Positions 54,985 through 63,128 of a stretch of 64,000 nucleotides of DNA are shown here, in pieces; the stretch's first letter is position 1; the number at the start of each line of letters is the position of its first letter. The position numbers and the translations under genes were made by a program. The notes below the pieces were generated by a model that had not been told where the DNA came from, searched no databases, and saw only the letters and a program-made list of their open reading frames with translations. Source of the DNA: Sanguibacter suarezii NBRC 16159 (GTDB lineage: Bacteria > Actinomycetota > Actinomycetes > Actinomycetales > Cellulomonadaceae); contig NZ_BCRT01000010.1 in assembly GCF_001552735.1 (NCBI RefSeq), positions 248,001-312,000 of the forward strand, read 5' to 3'.

Positions 54985-55980
54985 GTGAGAGCGTTCGTCG
55001 TCAACCGGTACAAGGGTCCGCTGCTGGACACCAACGTGCCAGAACCCGTGGTGGGGGAGCGCGACGTGCTCGTCCAGGTGCGCGCTGCCGGCCTCAACCA
55101 GCTGGACGAGAAGATCCGCGAGGGTGAGTTCAAGCAGATCCTTCCCTACCAGCTGCCGCTGATCCTCGGGCACGACGTCGCAGGGACCGTCATCGACGTC
55201 GGGTCGAAGGTGCAGGGGTTCGCGCCGGGCGACGAGGTCTACGGCCGCCCTTCGAGAGACCACATCGGCACCTTCGCAGAGCGGATCGCGGTCCCCGAGT
55301 CGGACCTCGCGCCCAAGCCGACGTCCATCACCATGGACGAGGCGGGTTCGCTGCCGCTGGTGGCGCTCACCGCGTGGCAGGTCCTCGTCGAGCGCGGGAC
55401 GGTGCGCCCCGGTCAGAAGGTGCTCATCCACGCCGGCGCCGGCGGCGTCGGGTCCATCGCCATCCAGCTGGCCAAGCACCTGGGCGCGACGGTCGCGACC
55501 ACGGCCAGCGCGGCCAACGCCGACTTCGTGCGGGGGCTGGGGGCCGACGTGGTCATCGACCACCGCACCCAAGACTTCGAACAGCTCCTTGACGGCTACG
55601 ACCTCGTGCTGGACAGCCTGGGCGGTGAGAATCTCGAGAAGTCCCTGCGCGTGCTGGCTCCAGGCGGCACGGCGATCGGCATCTCCGGTCCGCCCGACCC
55701 GGCGTTCGCCCGCGAGCAGGGCCTCAACCGCGTGCTGCGACTGGCCATCACCGCCCTGAGCGCCCGCGTCCGCCGGCACGCGAAGAAGCTGGGGGTGAGG
55801 TACGAGTTCCTGTTCATGCACGCCAGCGGCGCCCAGCTCCGCCAGATCACCACCCTGGTCGACGACGGCGTGCTGCGTCCCGTCGTCGGACGTGTCATGC
55901 CCTTCGACCAGACTCCCCAGGCGCTGGCTGGGCTCGCCAAGGGCGGCATCCGCGGCAAGGCAGTGATCGAGGTTCCCTGA
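54985..55980 (+). CDS. zinc-independent MDR family NADP-dependent oxidoreductase
   Basis: 331 residues, quinone-oxidoreductase-like medium-chain dehydrogenase. LDEKIREGEF, ILGHDVAGTVIDVGSKV and GDEVYGR belong to the catalytic domain, without the zinc ligands of alcohol dehydrogenases. VLIHAGAGGVGSIAIQLAKHLGATVATTAS is the nucleotide-binding motif. It would reduce quinones or enones with NADPH. GTG start with AAGGAG about 8 nt upstream. Single gene. Confidence 0.88.
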   Translation: MRAFVVNRYKGPLLDTNVPEPVVGERDVLVQVRAAGLNQLDEKIREGEFKQILPYQLPLILGHDVAGTVIDVGSKVQGFAPGDEVYGRPSRDHIGTFAERIAVPESDLAPKPTSITMDEAGSLPLVALTAWQVLVERGTVRPGQKVLIHAGAGGVGSIAIQLAKHLGATVATTASAANADFVRGLGADVVIDHRTQDFEQLLDGYDLVLDSLGGENLEKSLRVLAPGGTAIGISGPPDPAFAREQGLNRVLRLAITALSARVRRHAKKLGVRYEFLFMHASGAQLRQITTLVDDGVLRPVVGRVMPFDQTPQALAGLAKGGIRGKAVIEVP

Positions 55981-56013
55981 CCGACGTTCCACCTGCGCGG
56001 CGCCGCCTCTCGG

Positions 56014-56415
56014 TCACCTCAGTCGTTGGACGCCGGCGCGGGTCGAGGTAAAGCCGCACGTGCGGTAGAAGGCCTCGAAGCGAGGTTCGTAGTCGACGTG
56101 CAGCCACTCGCACCCCGCCTCGCGCACCTGATCGCGCAGCCGCCGGACAAGCTCAGTGCCGACGCCGCGGCGCTGCACCTCCGGGAGGACGACGGCGTCC
56201 AGGACGAAGGCATGGCTGCCGCCGTCCCAGCACGCGTGCACAAAACCGCACAGCTGTCCGTCGAGCTCAGCGCACACCCACGCCACACTGTGCGCGCGCA
56301 ACCGTTCCGACCACGGGACGGTCGTCCCGGACGCGGACCCGGTGAAGGCGCGGTCGTGGAGCCGGCTCAGGTCATCGTCGTCGACCGGTCCGGAATCGAC
56401 GTAGGTGATGGTCAT
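56014..56415 (-). CDS. GNAT family N-acetyltransferase
   Basis: 133 residues. Acetyl-CoA binding motif VVLPEVQRRGVGTELVRRLRDQVREAGCEWLHVDYEP (RRGVGT as the Q/RxxGxG/A loop). CAELDGQLCGFVHACWDGGSHAFVLDAVV supplies the central strands. Substrate unknown. Convergent with the MDR gene, with 33 bp between. Confidence 0.87.
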   Translation of the reverse strand: MTITYVDSGPVDDDDLSRLHDRAFTGSASGTTVPWSERLRAHSVAWVCAELDGQLCGFVHACWDGGSHAFVLDAVVLPEVQRRGVGTELVRRLRDQVREAGCEWLHVDYEPRFEAFYRTCGFTSTRAGVQRLR

Positions 56416-56498
56416 GAGGCAAAGGTACGTGGCTCACATGTGGGAGCGACCGCCCGGTGCGACGACGTCAGCGTTCATGACCACCCATCGGCCCGCAG

Positions 56499-57446
56499 CT
56501 ATGCCATGACGAGCTTGTCGCCGTCCGTCGGGTGCTCGGCCATCGCGACGCTGCGGATCCTCGGGTCGTCGTAGGTGTTCCAGTAGTACGTCGAAGTCCG
56601 CGAGGAGAAGAGCCCCGTGTAGATCGTGATCTCGAACTCGCCCGAGCCCATCGCGGCGCAGCCGTCGACCATCGCGACCTGCTGCAGCGTGTGGAACGCC
56701 CGGCTGACGTTCTCCTCCTCGTTGCCCTTGGTCGGGTAGTGGGCGTTGACGTATGCCGCGCGGACGAACCGCGACGGCGAGTAGTAGTCCCCGGGGATCC
56801 CGCGCATGTGCGAGCCAGAGCCGAACGGCGTGAGATGAGCCCTGCCCAGCACGGTCTCCTCGGGAAACTCGGGCGAGGTGTTGAGGTAGTTGCGCAGGTT
56901 CTCGTGGTGCCAGGCGAAGCCCGGCTGGTTCGTCAGGACATCGACGTCGTCGTCGAAGACGTGCATGCCATCGCTCGTGTACTCCACGACGATGGAGCGC
57001 GTCGCGTCGGCGATGATCCAGTGGAGCAGGGAACTCGGGTACTTGTCGTTGATCGGCTTGTCGACGATCACCACGTCCTGGAGTGCGGCCTCGACCTCGT
57101 CGACGCTGGCGAACTGTGAAGCCACCCAGAGCGGGAACTCGTATGCGGCGACGTTGACCGCGCCCTCGACCGGACCGGAGGCATACGCCGCGTACCCCGG
57201 GAAGTTGAGGCCGGCGATGGCCAGCCCTGCGTCGTTGCCGCAGTCGAAGTACAGCGGGGTGTCCTCCTCGACGATGCCCATACCGATCGTCGCATGCTCG
57301 ATGCTGCCCACTGCGCCGAAGGGCGACCGCGGCGCGTAGCCGGTGGGAGTCAACACCACCTGCTGACCGTACCCGCTCGTCCAGTCAAGATTGCGGGCGA
57401 GGTAGAGGTTGTCCTGACCGTCAGAGAACCTGATTCCTGTGCACAT
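56499..57446 (-). CDS. bsh: bile salt hydrolase-type choloylglycine hydrolase (Ntn family)
   Basis: 315 residues, starting MCTG so that Cys2 becomes the N-terminal nucleophile. Active-site residues match those of bile salt hydrolases: Arg18, Asp21 (ARNLDW), Asn81 (GLNFPGYA), Asn173 (DVLTNQPGF) and Arg226 (SPSRFVRAAY). Length and many blocks (FEFPLWVA-like, IPGDYYSPSRFVR, NTYDDPxIRS) are strikingly like Bifidobacterium enzymes as I remember them. It would hydrolyse the amide of conjugated bile acids; penicillin V acylase or N-acyl-homoserine-lactone acylase activity is possible in this family. ATG at 57446 fixes Cys2; the frame continues upstream without conservation. The ribosome site is weak. 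Confidence 0.88.
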   Translation of the reverse strand: MCTGIRFSDGQDNLYLARNLDWTSGYGQQVVLTPTGYAPRSPFGAVGSIEHATIGMGIVEEDTPLYFDCGNDAGLAIAGLNFPGYAAYASGPVEGAVNVAAYEFPLWVASQFASVDEVEAALQDVVIVDKPINDKYPSSLLHWIIADATRSIVVEYTSDGMHVFDDDVDVLTNQPGFAWHHENLRNYLNTSPEFPEETVLGRAHLTPFGSGSHMRGIPGDYYSPSRFVRAAYVNAHYPTKGNEEENVSRAFHTLQQVAMVDGCAAMGSGEFEITIYTGLFSSRTSTYYWNTYDDPRIRSVAMAEHPTDGDKLVMA

Positions 57447-58033
57447 AGCGATGTCCCATCGTCGGTGTAGCCAGCGGCAGACGCGGCTCGGTACGTCGTG
57501 CCGTCGTGCTTCAGTTGCCGTGCTCAGCACCATGAGGAGCGGTCAGGGCGGTTCTGCTGAACCTTGCGGGGCGTGTCCGCGGTCCTTGGGGTGCGATATT
57601 CACCGTCGCAGACCTTCGTCGGTTCAGCCACCCGTGGAGGGATCGCATGCTGAGTTGCAGGGAGAAGAGGTTCGACGCCCGTCAAAGAGCGTTCCCGAGA
57701 CGCAGCGGGGCGCCCCTGCGGATGCCGGATCATCGTCCGTCCCGCTCAGGGCGCCACGATTGACATGCGCGGTTCATCCTCTTAGCGTTCAGCCATCCAG
57801 AAGGAGCGGTTTACGACGTTCTTCCTGCGGTGCGCCTCCGATCTCAAGGATCACGCGTGAGCAGGCGAAACGCGGACGAGGGAGATGCCCAGGGTGACGG
57901 ATCTGTCGTTGTCCACGTTTTCACCAGGCGCGCGAGGCAAGGATGGGCGGGGCATGGCTAGAAGCGCTGGTGTGGTCGGCAGCCGGCCCGGGGGCTGGTT
58001 CTCCGTTCCTCTCACCGACGGTTCGACTGATCG
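57447..58033. other. 587-bp gap between bsh and the APH gene
   Basis: No supported gene; the open frames here have no family-like sequence. It contains the candidate promoter at 57760-57788, an AAGGAG string near 57801 with no suitable start codon after it, and presumably the bsh promoter in the other direction. Confidence 0.5.
57760..57788 (+). promoter_or_regulatory. consensus-like promoter
   Basis: TTGACA (57760-57765), a 17-bp spacer and TAGCGT (57783-57788) form the best housekeeping-type promoter seen in the window. It points to the APH-like gene 245 bp downstream, leaving a long leader. Confidence 0.55.
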
Positions 58034-58945
58034 GTGATCGTGACTCCGCCCAGCCGGGCCCCCGAGGATCTGGTCATCGACGAGGCGCTGGTGGCCGACC
58101 TCGTCGCCCGGCAGTTCCCGTCCTGGGCGCACCTGTCACTCTCGAGAGTCCCCTCCTCGGGAACCGACAACGCCATGTTCCGGCTGGGCGCGGACCTGGT
58201 GGTGCGACTGCCAAGAGCCGCCGCAGCCGCACATCAGGTGGACAAGGAACAGCGGTGGCTCCCTGTCGTGTCGGCTGACCTGCCGTTGGACGTGCCGACA
58301 CCCCTCGGAGTCGGTACGCCGTCCGAGCCGTTCCCCCTGCCGTGGTCGGTCTACCGCTGGCTGGAGGGTCAGGACGCGTTCGTGGCGCCCCCCGTGGATC
58401 TGCGCGAGGCGGCTGGGAGCCTCGGACGCTTCGTGTCCGCCTTGCGTCGAGTAGACCCGACGGGAGGCCCGCCCTCTTTCCGTGGCGGCCCCGTGCGCAC
58501 CCGCGACGACTACGTCCAAGACGCCATCCGTGACCTGGGCGCCGACGGCACCGTCGATCCGCACGAGACGAGAGATGCCTGGGAAGCCGTTCTGGCGCTG
58601 CCCCAGTGGGACGGTCCCTCCGTATGGCTGCACGGTGACCTGCTCCCCGGCAACCTCTTGACGGTGGAGGGTCGGCTCAGCGCGGTCATCGACTTCGGTG
58701 GCATGGGCGTCGGTGACCCGGCGTGCGACCTCATACCTGCTTGGACGATGTTCACGCCCGAGACCCGCTCGGTATTCGCGGACGCAGTTGGCTCCGACGC
58801 CGATACCTGGGCGCGGGGACGTGGCTGGGCGCTGTGCTTCGGCCTCATGTCCGAGCACTACTACCGTCACTCGAACCCCGTGCTCGCAGGTATCGGCCGG
58901 CGAGCAGTCTTGGAGGCGTTGGACGACCTCGCAGCAGGAACATGA
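58034..58945 (+). CDS. aminoglycoside phosphotransferase (APH) family kinase
   Basis: 303 residues. SSGTDNAMFRLGADLVVRLPR is the nucleotide loop and lysine-region equivalent; VWLHGDLLPGNLLTVEG is the catalytic HGDxxxxN motif; AVIDFGGMGVGDPACDL is the DFG-like metal site. Belongs to the broad kinase family that includes macrolide and hydroxyurea phosphotransferase-like proteins; the substrate is unknown and resistance cannot be assumed. GTG start at 58034. Confidence 0.85.
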   Translation: MIVTPPSRAPEDLVIDEALVADLVARQFPSWAHLSLSRVPSSGTDNAMFRLGADLVVRLPRAAAAAHQVDKEQRWLPVVSADLPLDVPTPLGVGTPSEPFPLPWSVYRWLEGQDAFVAPPVDLREAAGSLGRFVSALRRVDPTGGPPSFRGGPVRTRDDYVQDAIRDLGADGTVDPHETRDAWEAVLALPQWDGPSVWLHGDLLPGNLLTVEGRLSAVIDFGGMGVGDPACDLIPAWTMFTPETRSVFADAVGSDADTWARGRGWALCFGLMSEHYYRHSNPVLAGIGRRAVLEALDDLAAGT

Positions 58946-59167
58946 CAGGTCGACCGGCGGAAGGGAAGTGGTCCACGCCTACCGGTGCAGCTGAATCAGG
59001 CTGCTGCACGATCAGGTGGCAGTGGTTCTCAGGGTGCGGTGCTTCCGCTGACGCCCGCCTGCGGGGCGCAACGCCCCTCCTGACCAGGTGTGGGACCTGC
59101 ATCACGACCGACGCCTGTCGTCGCCTTCTCGGCCCGTCGGTAGGCCCCCCTGTGGGAAGATGGTGCC

Positions 59168-59848
59168 GTGGAACTGGCTGAGGACCCCGAGTCGGACGCG
59201 GCACGCGTGACACGTCGACTCCGCGAGGACATCCTCAGCGGGACGCTCGCGCCGGCGAGCAAGCTGGTCGAGCGTGAGATCGCCGAAGACCTGGGCGTCA
59301 GCCGCGTGCCGGTCCGCGAAGCGCTCAAGACGCTGGCGGCTGAAGGGCTTGTCATCCTGCGGCCTCGCACCTCTGCGACGGTGCGCGAGTTCACGCCGGT
59401 GGACATGGCAGACCTCGACGAGGTGCGTTCCGCGCTCGAGGTCTTGGCCTTCCGGCTCGCGGCCAACCGCCGCACGCGAGAGGGGCTTGGCCTGTTGCGG
59501 GCGGCGCTCGACCGAGAGGTCAGAGCATGGCAGGCCGGAGACCGTGCGCATGCTGCTATCGAGGCAGCCAACTTTCACGAGATCGTGACATCGATCGCGG
59601 GCAACGACATGTTGCTCGAGATCGACCGGCTGCTCCGTGGTCGTATCCGGCGGCGCCTGGTGCAGCAGGAGACCGACGCGGAGCGGAGCGTGCGGGAGCA
59701 TGAAGCGCTCTACGAGGCGATCGCGATGCGCGACGTCGCGCAGACCAGTGCGCTGATCCTCGAGCACATGGACAACATCCGTTACCTCGACGACCCGACG
59801 TGGCGCGAGAGCGACCCACTCCTGCGCGCCGCGCCGCGCGAGGAGTGA
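59168..59848 (+). CDS. GntR family regulator, FadR/FCD subfamily
   Basis: 226 residues. Winged helix: VTRRLREDILSGTLAPASKLVEREIAEDLGVSRVPVREALKTLAAEGLVILRPR. The C-terminal FCD domain has metal-binding positions in FHEIVTSIAGND and EHEALYEAIAMRD. Convergent with the carbamate kinase gene; the palindromes TGGTATnCCA at 60837-60866 in the next divergent promoter fit this class of regulator. GTG start at 59168 with GGGAAG about 8 nt upstream. The likely ligand is a ureide-pathway metabolite. Confidence 0.9.
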   Translation: MELAEDPESDAARVTRRLREDILSGTLAPASKLVEREIAEDLGVSRVPVREALKTLAAEGLVILRPRTSATVREFTPVDMADLDEVRSALEVLAFRLAANRRTREGLGLLRAALDREVRAWQAGDRAHAAIEAANFHEIVTSIAGNDMLLEIDRLLRGRIRRRLVQQETDAERSVREHEALYEAIAMRDVAQTSALILEHMDNIRYLDDPTWRESDPLLRAAPREE

Positions 59849-59864
59849 GCCGCCGGCCCGGGCC

Positions 59865-60794
59865 TCAGACGTAGACGATTCCGCCGTCGACGTCGGGGCG
59901 GATCTCGGTCCCGATCGTGCGTGCCAGCAGGTCGTCGAGGCGGTCGAGCGGTCCGATGAGCGCCCGTCCACCCGCGCGGGCGACGCGGATCGCAGCCTCG
60001 ACCTTCGGTGCCATCGAGCCCTCGGCGAATGCCAGCTTGGAGATGGCGTCGGGGGAGGCGGTGAGGATGTCACGAGCTCCTGGCGTGCCCCAGTTCTCGG
60101 TGACGTAGTCGCCATCGGTGAGCATGATGAGCGTGTCAGCGCCGATCTCTGCAGCGAGCGCGGCGCTTGCGGCGTCCTTGTCGACGACGGCCTGCACCCC
60201 GACCTGGCGACCACGGGAGTCGATGCGCACGGGGACACCGCCGCCCCCCACGCACACGACCAGGCTGCCTGACTCGAGCAGCCGGTCCACGAGCGGGGCC
60301 TGGAGGATCGCAACGGGCTCGGGGGAGGGGACCACGCGGCGGAATGCGTCGCCGTCCTTGGCGATCGTCCATCGGTAGGCGGCGGCAGCCTCGGCGGCGT
60401 CGTCGGCCGAGTACTGCGGGCCGATGAGCTTGGTCGGCCGGTCGAAGGCCGGGTCGGCTTCGTCGACGACCGTCGTGGTGATGACGGCAACGACCTCGCG
60501 GTCGCCGCCGAGGGCGTTCGAGAGCTCCTGCTGGACGACGTATCCGATCATGCCCTGCGTCTCGGCACCGAGGATGTCGAGGGGGTAGGCGGCGACGTCC
60601 TGGTAGGCGAGGTTCTGCAGCGCGAGCAGACCGACCTGGGGTCCGTTGCCGTGGGTGATGACCATCTCGGAGTCGCTCGCGAGCTTCGCGAGCGCCTCGC
60701 AGGTCGATCGGACGTTGGCTCGGAGGAACTCGGCCGTCATCGGCTCTCCGCGACGGGCTAGAGCGTTGCCGCCGAGGGCTACGACGATGCGCAT
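59865..60794 (-). CDS. arcC: carbamate kinase
   Basis: 309 residues. Makes ATP from carbamoyl phosphate and ADP. VALGGNALARRG, TEFLRANV-like, VITHGNGPQVGLLALQ, VVCVGGGGVPV, VVDKDAASAALAAEIGAD, LTDGDYVTENWGTP and FAEGSMAPKVEAAI are all family signatures. Divergent from the DUF2877-permease-FdrA operon; in Escherichia coli a carbamate kinase (YbcF/AllK) accompanies the same FdrA genes, so it most likely uses carbamoyl phosphate from oxalurate. ATG at 60794. Confidence 0.93.
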   Translation of the reverse strand: MRIVVALGGNALARRGEPMTAEFLRANVRSTCEALAKLASDSEMVITHGNGPQVGLLALQNLAYQDVAAYPLDILGAETQGMIGYVVQQELSNALGGDREVVAVITTTVVDEADPAFDRPTKLIGPQYSADDAAEAAAAYRWTIAKDGDAFRRVVPSPEPVAILQAPLVDRLLESGSLVVCVGGGGVPVRIDSRGRQVGVQAVVDKDAASAALAAEIGADTLIMLTDGDYVTENWGTPGARDILTASPDAISKLAFAEGSMAPKVEAAIRVARAGGRALIGPLDRLDDLLARTIGTEIRPDVDGGIVYV

Positions 60795-60836
60795 GGGGTC
60801 TCCTGGGGGATGTGGAGGTGGGCAGAACCACGTGTT

Positions 60837-60866
60837 TGGTATGCCAGAAAGCGCTATGGTATACCT
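60837..60866. promoter_or_regulatory. paired GntR-type operators
   Basis: TGGTATGCCA (60837-60846) and TGGTATACCT (60857-60866) are two near-palindromes with centres 20 bp apart, two helical turns. TATGGT at 60855-60860 could be the -10 of the plus-strand operon and lies inside the second site. They sit between carbamate kinase and the DUF2877 gene, so both directions may be controlled. Confidence 0.7.
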
Positions 60867-60914
60867 GAGTTGCCGGCGCGACCAGCCGCCGGGCCCATCG
60901 CGGGGAAGAAGACG

Positions 60915-61811
60915 ATGAACGCTGTTGCCCGACGCGGCACTGCGAGCGTGGTGTCCTGGGACGCTGCAATCACCCCGCTGTTGCCCGGAGCGCCGAATGC
61001 TGCTCCCGTCCCGGTGCACTCGCGTCATCGTCACGTCGTCAACCTCCTGGTGCCCGGCGCCGGTCTCCTGGCGCTGGCGTCCGATGAGCTCGACGACGCG
61101 CCATGGACCATCCGCGTCGCGGACTGGGCTGCGGTGGAGCCGCTGATCGGCACGAGCGTCGTGCTGTCGCAGGAGGGCGTGCTCCTCGGGGGAGACCACA
61201 GCCTGCGTCTCGATCCGCAGACCCGCTGGTTCGCTCAGCCGGTCGACCTCGCGGTGGTCCCCACGCGGGACCTGGCGCGAGCCGGCGCCGTCCTGGGTGC
61301 GGCGGTCCGCGAGCCGGTGACACCCTTCGGCCGAGCCAGCGCGCAGGTGATCCACACCCGGACGGTCGCGTTGCGGGCCTGCTTGCTCGACGCCGACGCC
61401 GACGGACCCGACCTCGCTGCCGCAGTCGCCGCGCTCGTCGGGCTCGGCGAAGGGCTGACGCCGTCGGGCGACGACATCATCACCGGCCTGGCGTTCCTCG
61501 CGGCGCAGCCCGGGATGCGCCTCGGCTCGCGACGGCCGGCGATCCGCCGGGCCCTCGGTGAAGCCGCCCACCGCACGACGTTGCTGAGCGCCACCACCAT
61601 GGCCGCCGCCGTCGAGGGACGAGGCAGGCAACGCTTCCACGATCTCGCCATGGCGATCGTCGAAGGACGAACCCGGTCCGCCGTGCCGGCAGTGCTCTCC
61701 ATCGGGCACTCGTCGGGCAGTGACCTCCTGAAGGGCATGTCCCTCGCTCTCGATGTCGAGAGCGAGCTCCGCGCGCAGCGCGACAACGATAAGGGGAACA
61801 GCAATGACTGA
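60915..61811 (+). CDS. DUF2877 protein, AllH-like oxamate carbamoyltransferase subunit
   Basis: 298 residues. ALVGLGEGLTPSGDDIITGLAF is the DUF2877 hallmark; VSWDAAITPLLPG-like N-terminus and LSIGHSSGSDLLKGM near the C-terminus also match. In Escherichia coli the homologue YlbF (AllH) works with FdrA (AllF) and YlbE (AllG) as the oxamate carbamoyltransferase that splits oxalurate. GGGGAAG precedes the ATG at 60915. Overlaps the start of the permease by 8 nt. Confidence 0.82.
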   Translation: MNAVARRGTASVVSWDAAITPLLPGAPNAAPVPVHSRHRHVVNLLVPGAGLLALASDELDDAPWTIRVADWAAVEPLIGTSVVLSQEGVLLGGDHSLRLDPQTRWFAQPVDLAVVPTRDLARAGAVLGAAVREPVTPFGRASAQVIHTRTVALRACLLDADADGPDLAAAVAALVGLGEGLTPSGDDIITGLAFLAAQPGMRLGSRRPAIRRALGEAAHRTTLLSATTMAAAVEGRGRQRFHDLAMAIVEGRTRSAVPAVLSIGHSSGSDLLKGMSLALDVESELRAQRDNDKGNSND

Positions 61812-63105
61812 GCACACAGTGACGACGTCGTCCGGGGTGGAGGAGACGGGGGAGTACGAGCACTCTCCGGTCCCCGTCAACCGGCGCAAGTCCCTCTTCA
61901 CCGTCTCGGCGGTGTGGTTCGGGTTCCCGATGATCCTCACGAACGCGGTCCCTGGAGGACTGGTCGTGGCGATGCTCGGCTTCCCCAAGGGCGTGGCCGC
62001 GATCCTCGTGGCCAACGCGATCATGGCCGTGTACGTGAGCCTGTTGAGCTACCGCGCCGGCAGCACCGGCAAGAGCTTCTCGCTCCAGGCGACCGAGACC
62101 TTCGGCACGGCCGGATACGCCATCGCCTCCGGCTTCCTGTCGACCGTCGTCGTGGGCTGGTTCGCCTTCAACACCGGTGCGACGGGCAACAGCCTGAACG
62201 CCGCATTCGGCTGGAACGAGACTGCGGTCGCAGCCATCGCCGGACTGGCCTTCATCGCGATCACCTACCTCGGGATCCGCGCGTTGTCTGTCCTCGGCGT
62301 CATCGCCGCTCCGCTGTTCATCATCGCGGTGATCATCGCGATCGTCATCGCGAGCCGGACGAGCGACTTCTCCGACCTGACGTCCTACCAAGGTGTCGGT
62401 GGCGCGATGACCTTCGGCGCCGCAGTCACCGCGATCATCGCGACCTTCGCCGATTCCGGCACGATGACCGCCGACTTCACACGGTGGGCGAAGAACGGCC
62501 GGCACGGCGTCCTCGCCACGCTCACGGCCTTCCCCATCGCCAGCCTCGTCGCGCAGCTCTCTGGTGCGGTGCTCGTCGCCGCTGGAGCGATCGCGAGCCC
62601 GGAGATCGCGGGCGGGAACTTCTCCCCGATCCTCACCGGTGAGAACAACACCCTCCTCAACATCTTCCTGGTCCTCTTCATCTTCATCAACCTCGGCTCC
62701 GTGTGCACGCACTGCCTCTACAACGGTGCGCTCGGCTGGTCACACCTCACCCGCTCGACCATGCGCGTGGTGACGCTCGTGCTCGGCATCATCGGCGTCG
62801 TCGTCGCGGTCCTGGGTGCCTGGAACTACTTCGTGAGCTGGCTCGCCCTGCTCGGAGTGATCGTTCCCCCGATCGGTGCTGTCCTCATCGCCGACCAGAT
62901 CTTCCTCGCCCGTCGCCACGTCGGGCGGCGGGAGCAGAAGTTCCGACCAACGGCCTTCGCCGCGTGGGCGATCGGCGCAGTCGCTGCGCTCATCACCCAC
63001 TACTTCGCACAGGGCTTCTCCGACGCCGTCGTCGGCCTCGTCGTCGGATGCGTCGCCTACCTGCTGCTGGATCACTACTCGACGACCGACCGACTCTCCG
63101 CCTGA
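61804..63105 (+). CDS. NCS1-family purine/pyrimidine/allantoin permease
   Basis: 433 residues, about 12 membrane helices. VWFGFPMILTNAVPGG, GKSFSLQATETFGTAGYAIASGF, VVVGWFAFNTGATGNSL and TIIATFADSGTMTADFTRWAK-like blocks belong to cytosine/purine permeases (CodB type). Its place between two oxamate-pathway genes suggests import of allantoin or a nucleobase. AAGGGGA lies upstream of the ATG at 61804, inside the end of the DUF2877 gene. Confidence 0.85.
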   Translation: MTEHTVTTSSGVEETGEYEHSPVPVNRRKSLFTVSAVWFGFPMILTNAVPGGLVVAMLGFPKGVAAILVANAIMAVYVSLLSYRAGSTGKSFSLQATETFGTAGYAIASGFLSTVVVGWFAFNTGATGNSLNAAFGWNETAVAAIAGLAFIAITYLGIRALSVLGVIAAPLFIIAVIIAIVIASRTSDFSDLTSYQGVGGAMTFGAAVTAIIATFADSGTMTADFTRWAKNGRHGVLATLTAFPIASLVAQLSGAVLVAAGAIASPEIAGGNFSPILTGENNTLLNIFLVLFIFINLGSVCTHCLYNGALGWSHLTRSTMRVVTLVLGIIGVVVAVLGAWNYFVSWLALLGVIVPPIGAVLIADQIFLARRHVGRREQKFRPTAFAAWAIGAVAALITHYFAQGFSDAVVGLVVGCVAYLLLDHYSTTDRLSA

Positions 63106-63128
63106 CACTCGAACACGCAAGGAAGATC

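Noticed and set aside
57439-57897. 152-residue open frame upstream of the APH gene
   Set aside because: No ribosome site, no conserved-looking block and a Ser/Arg/Pro-rich composition; treated as non-coding.
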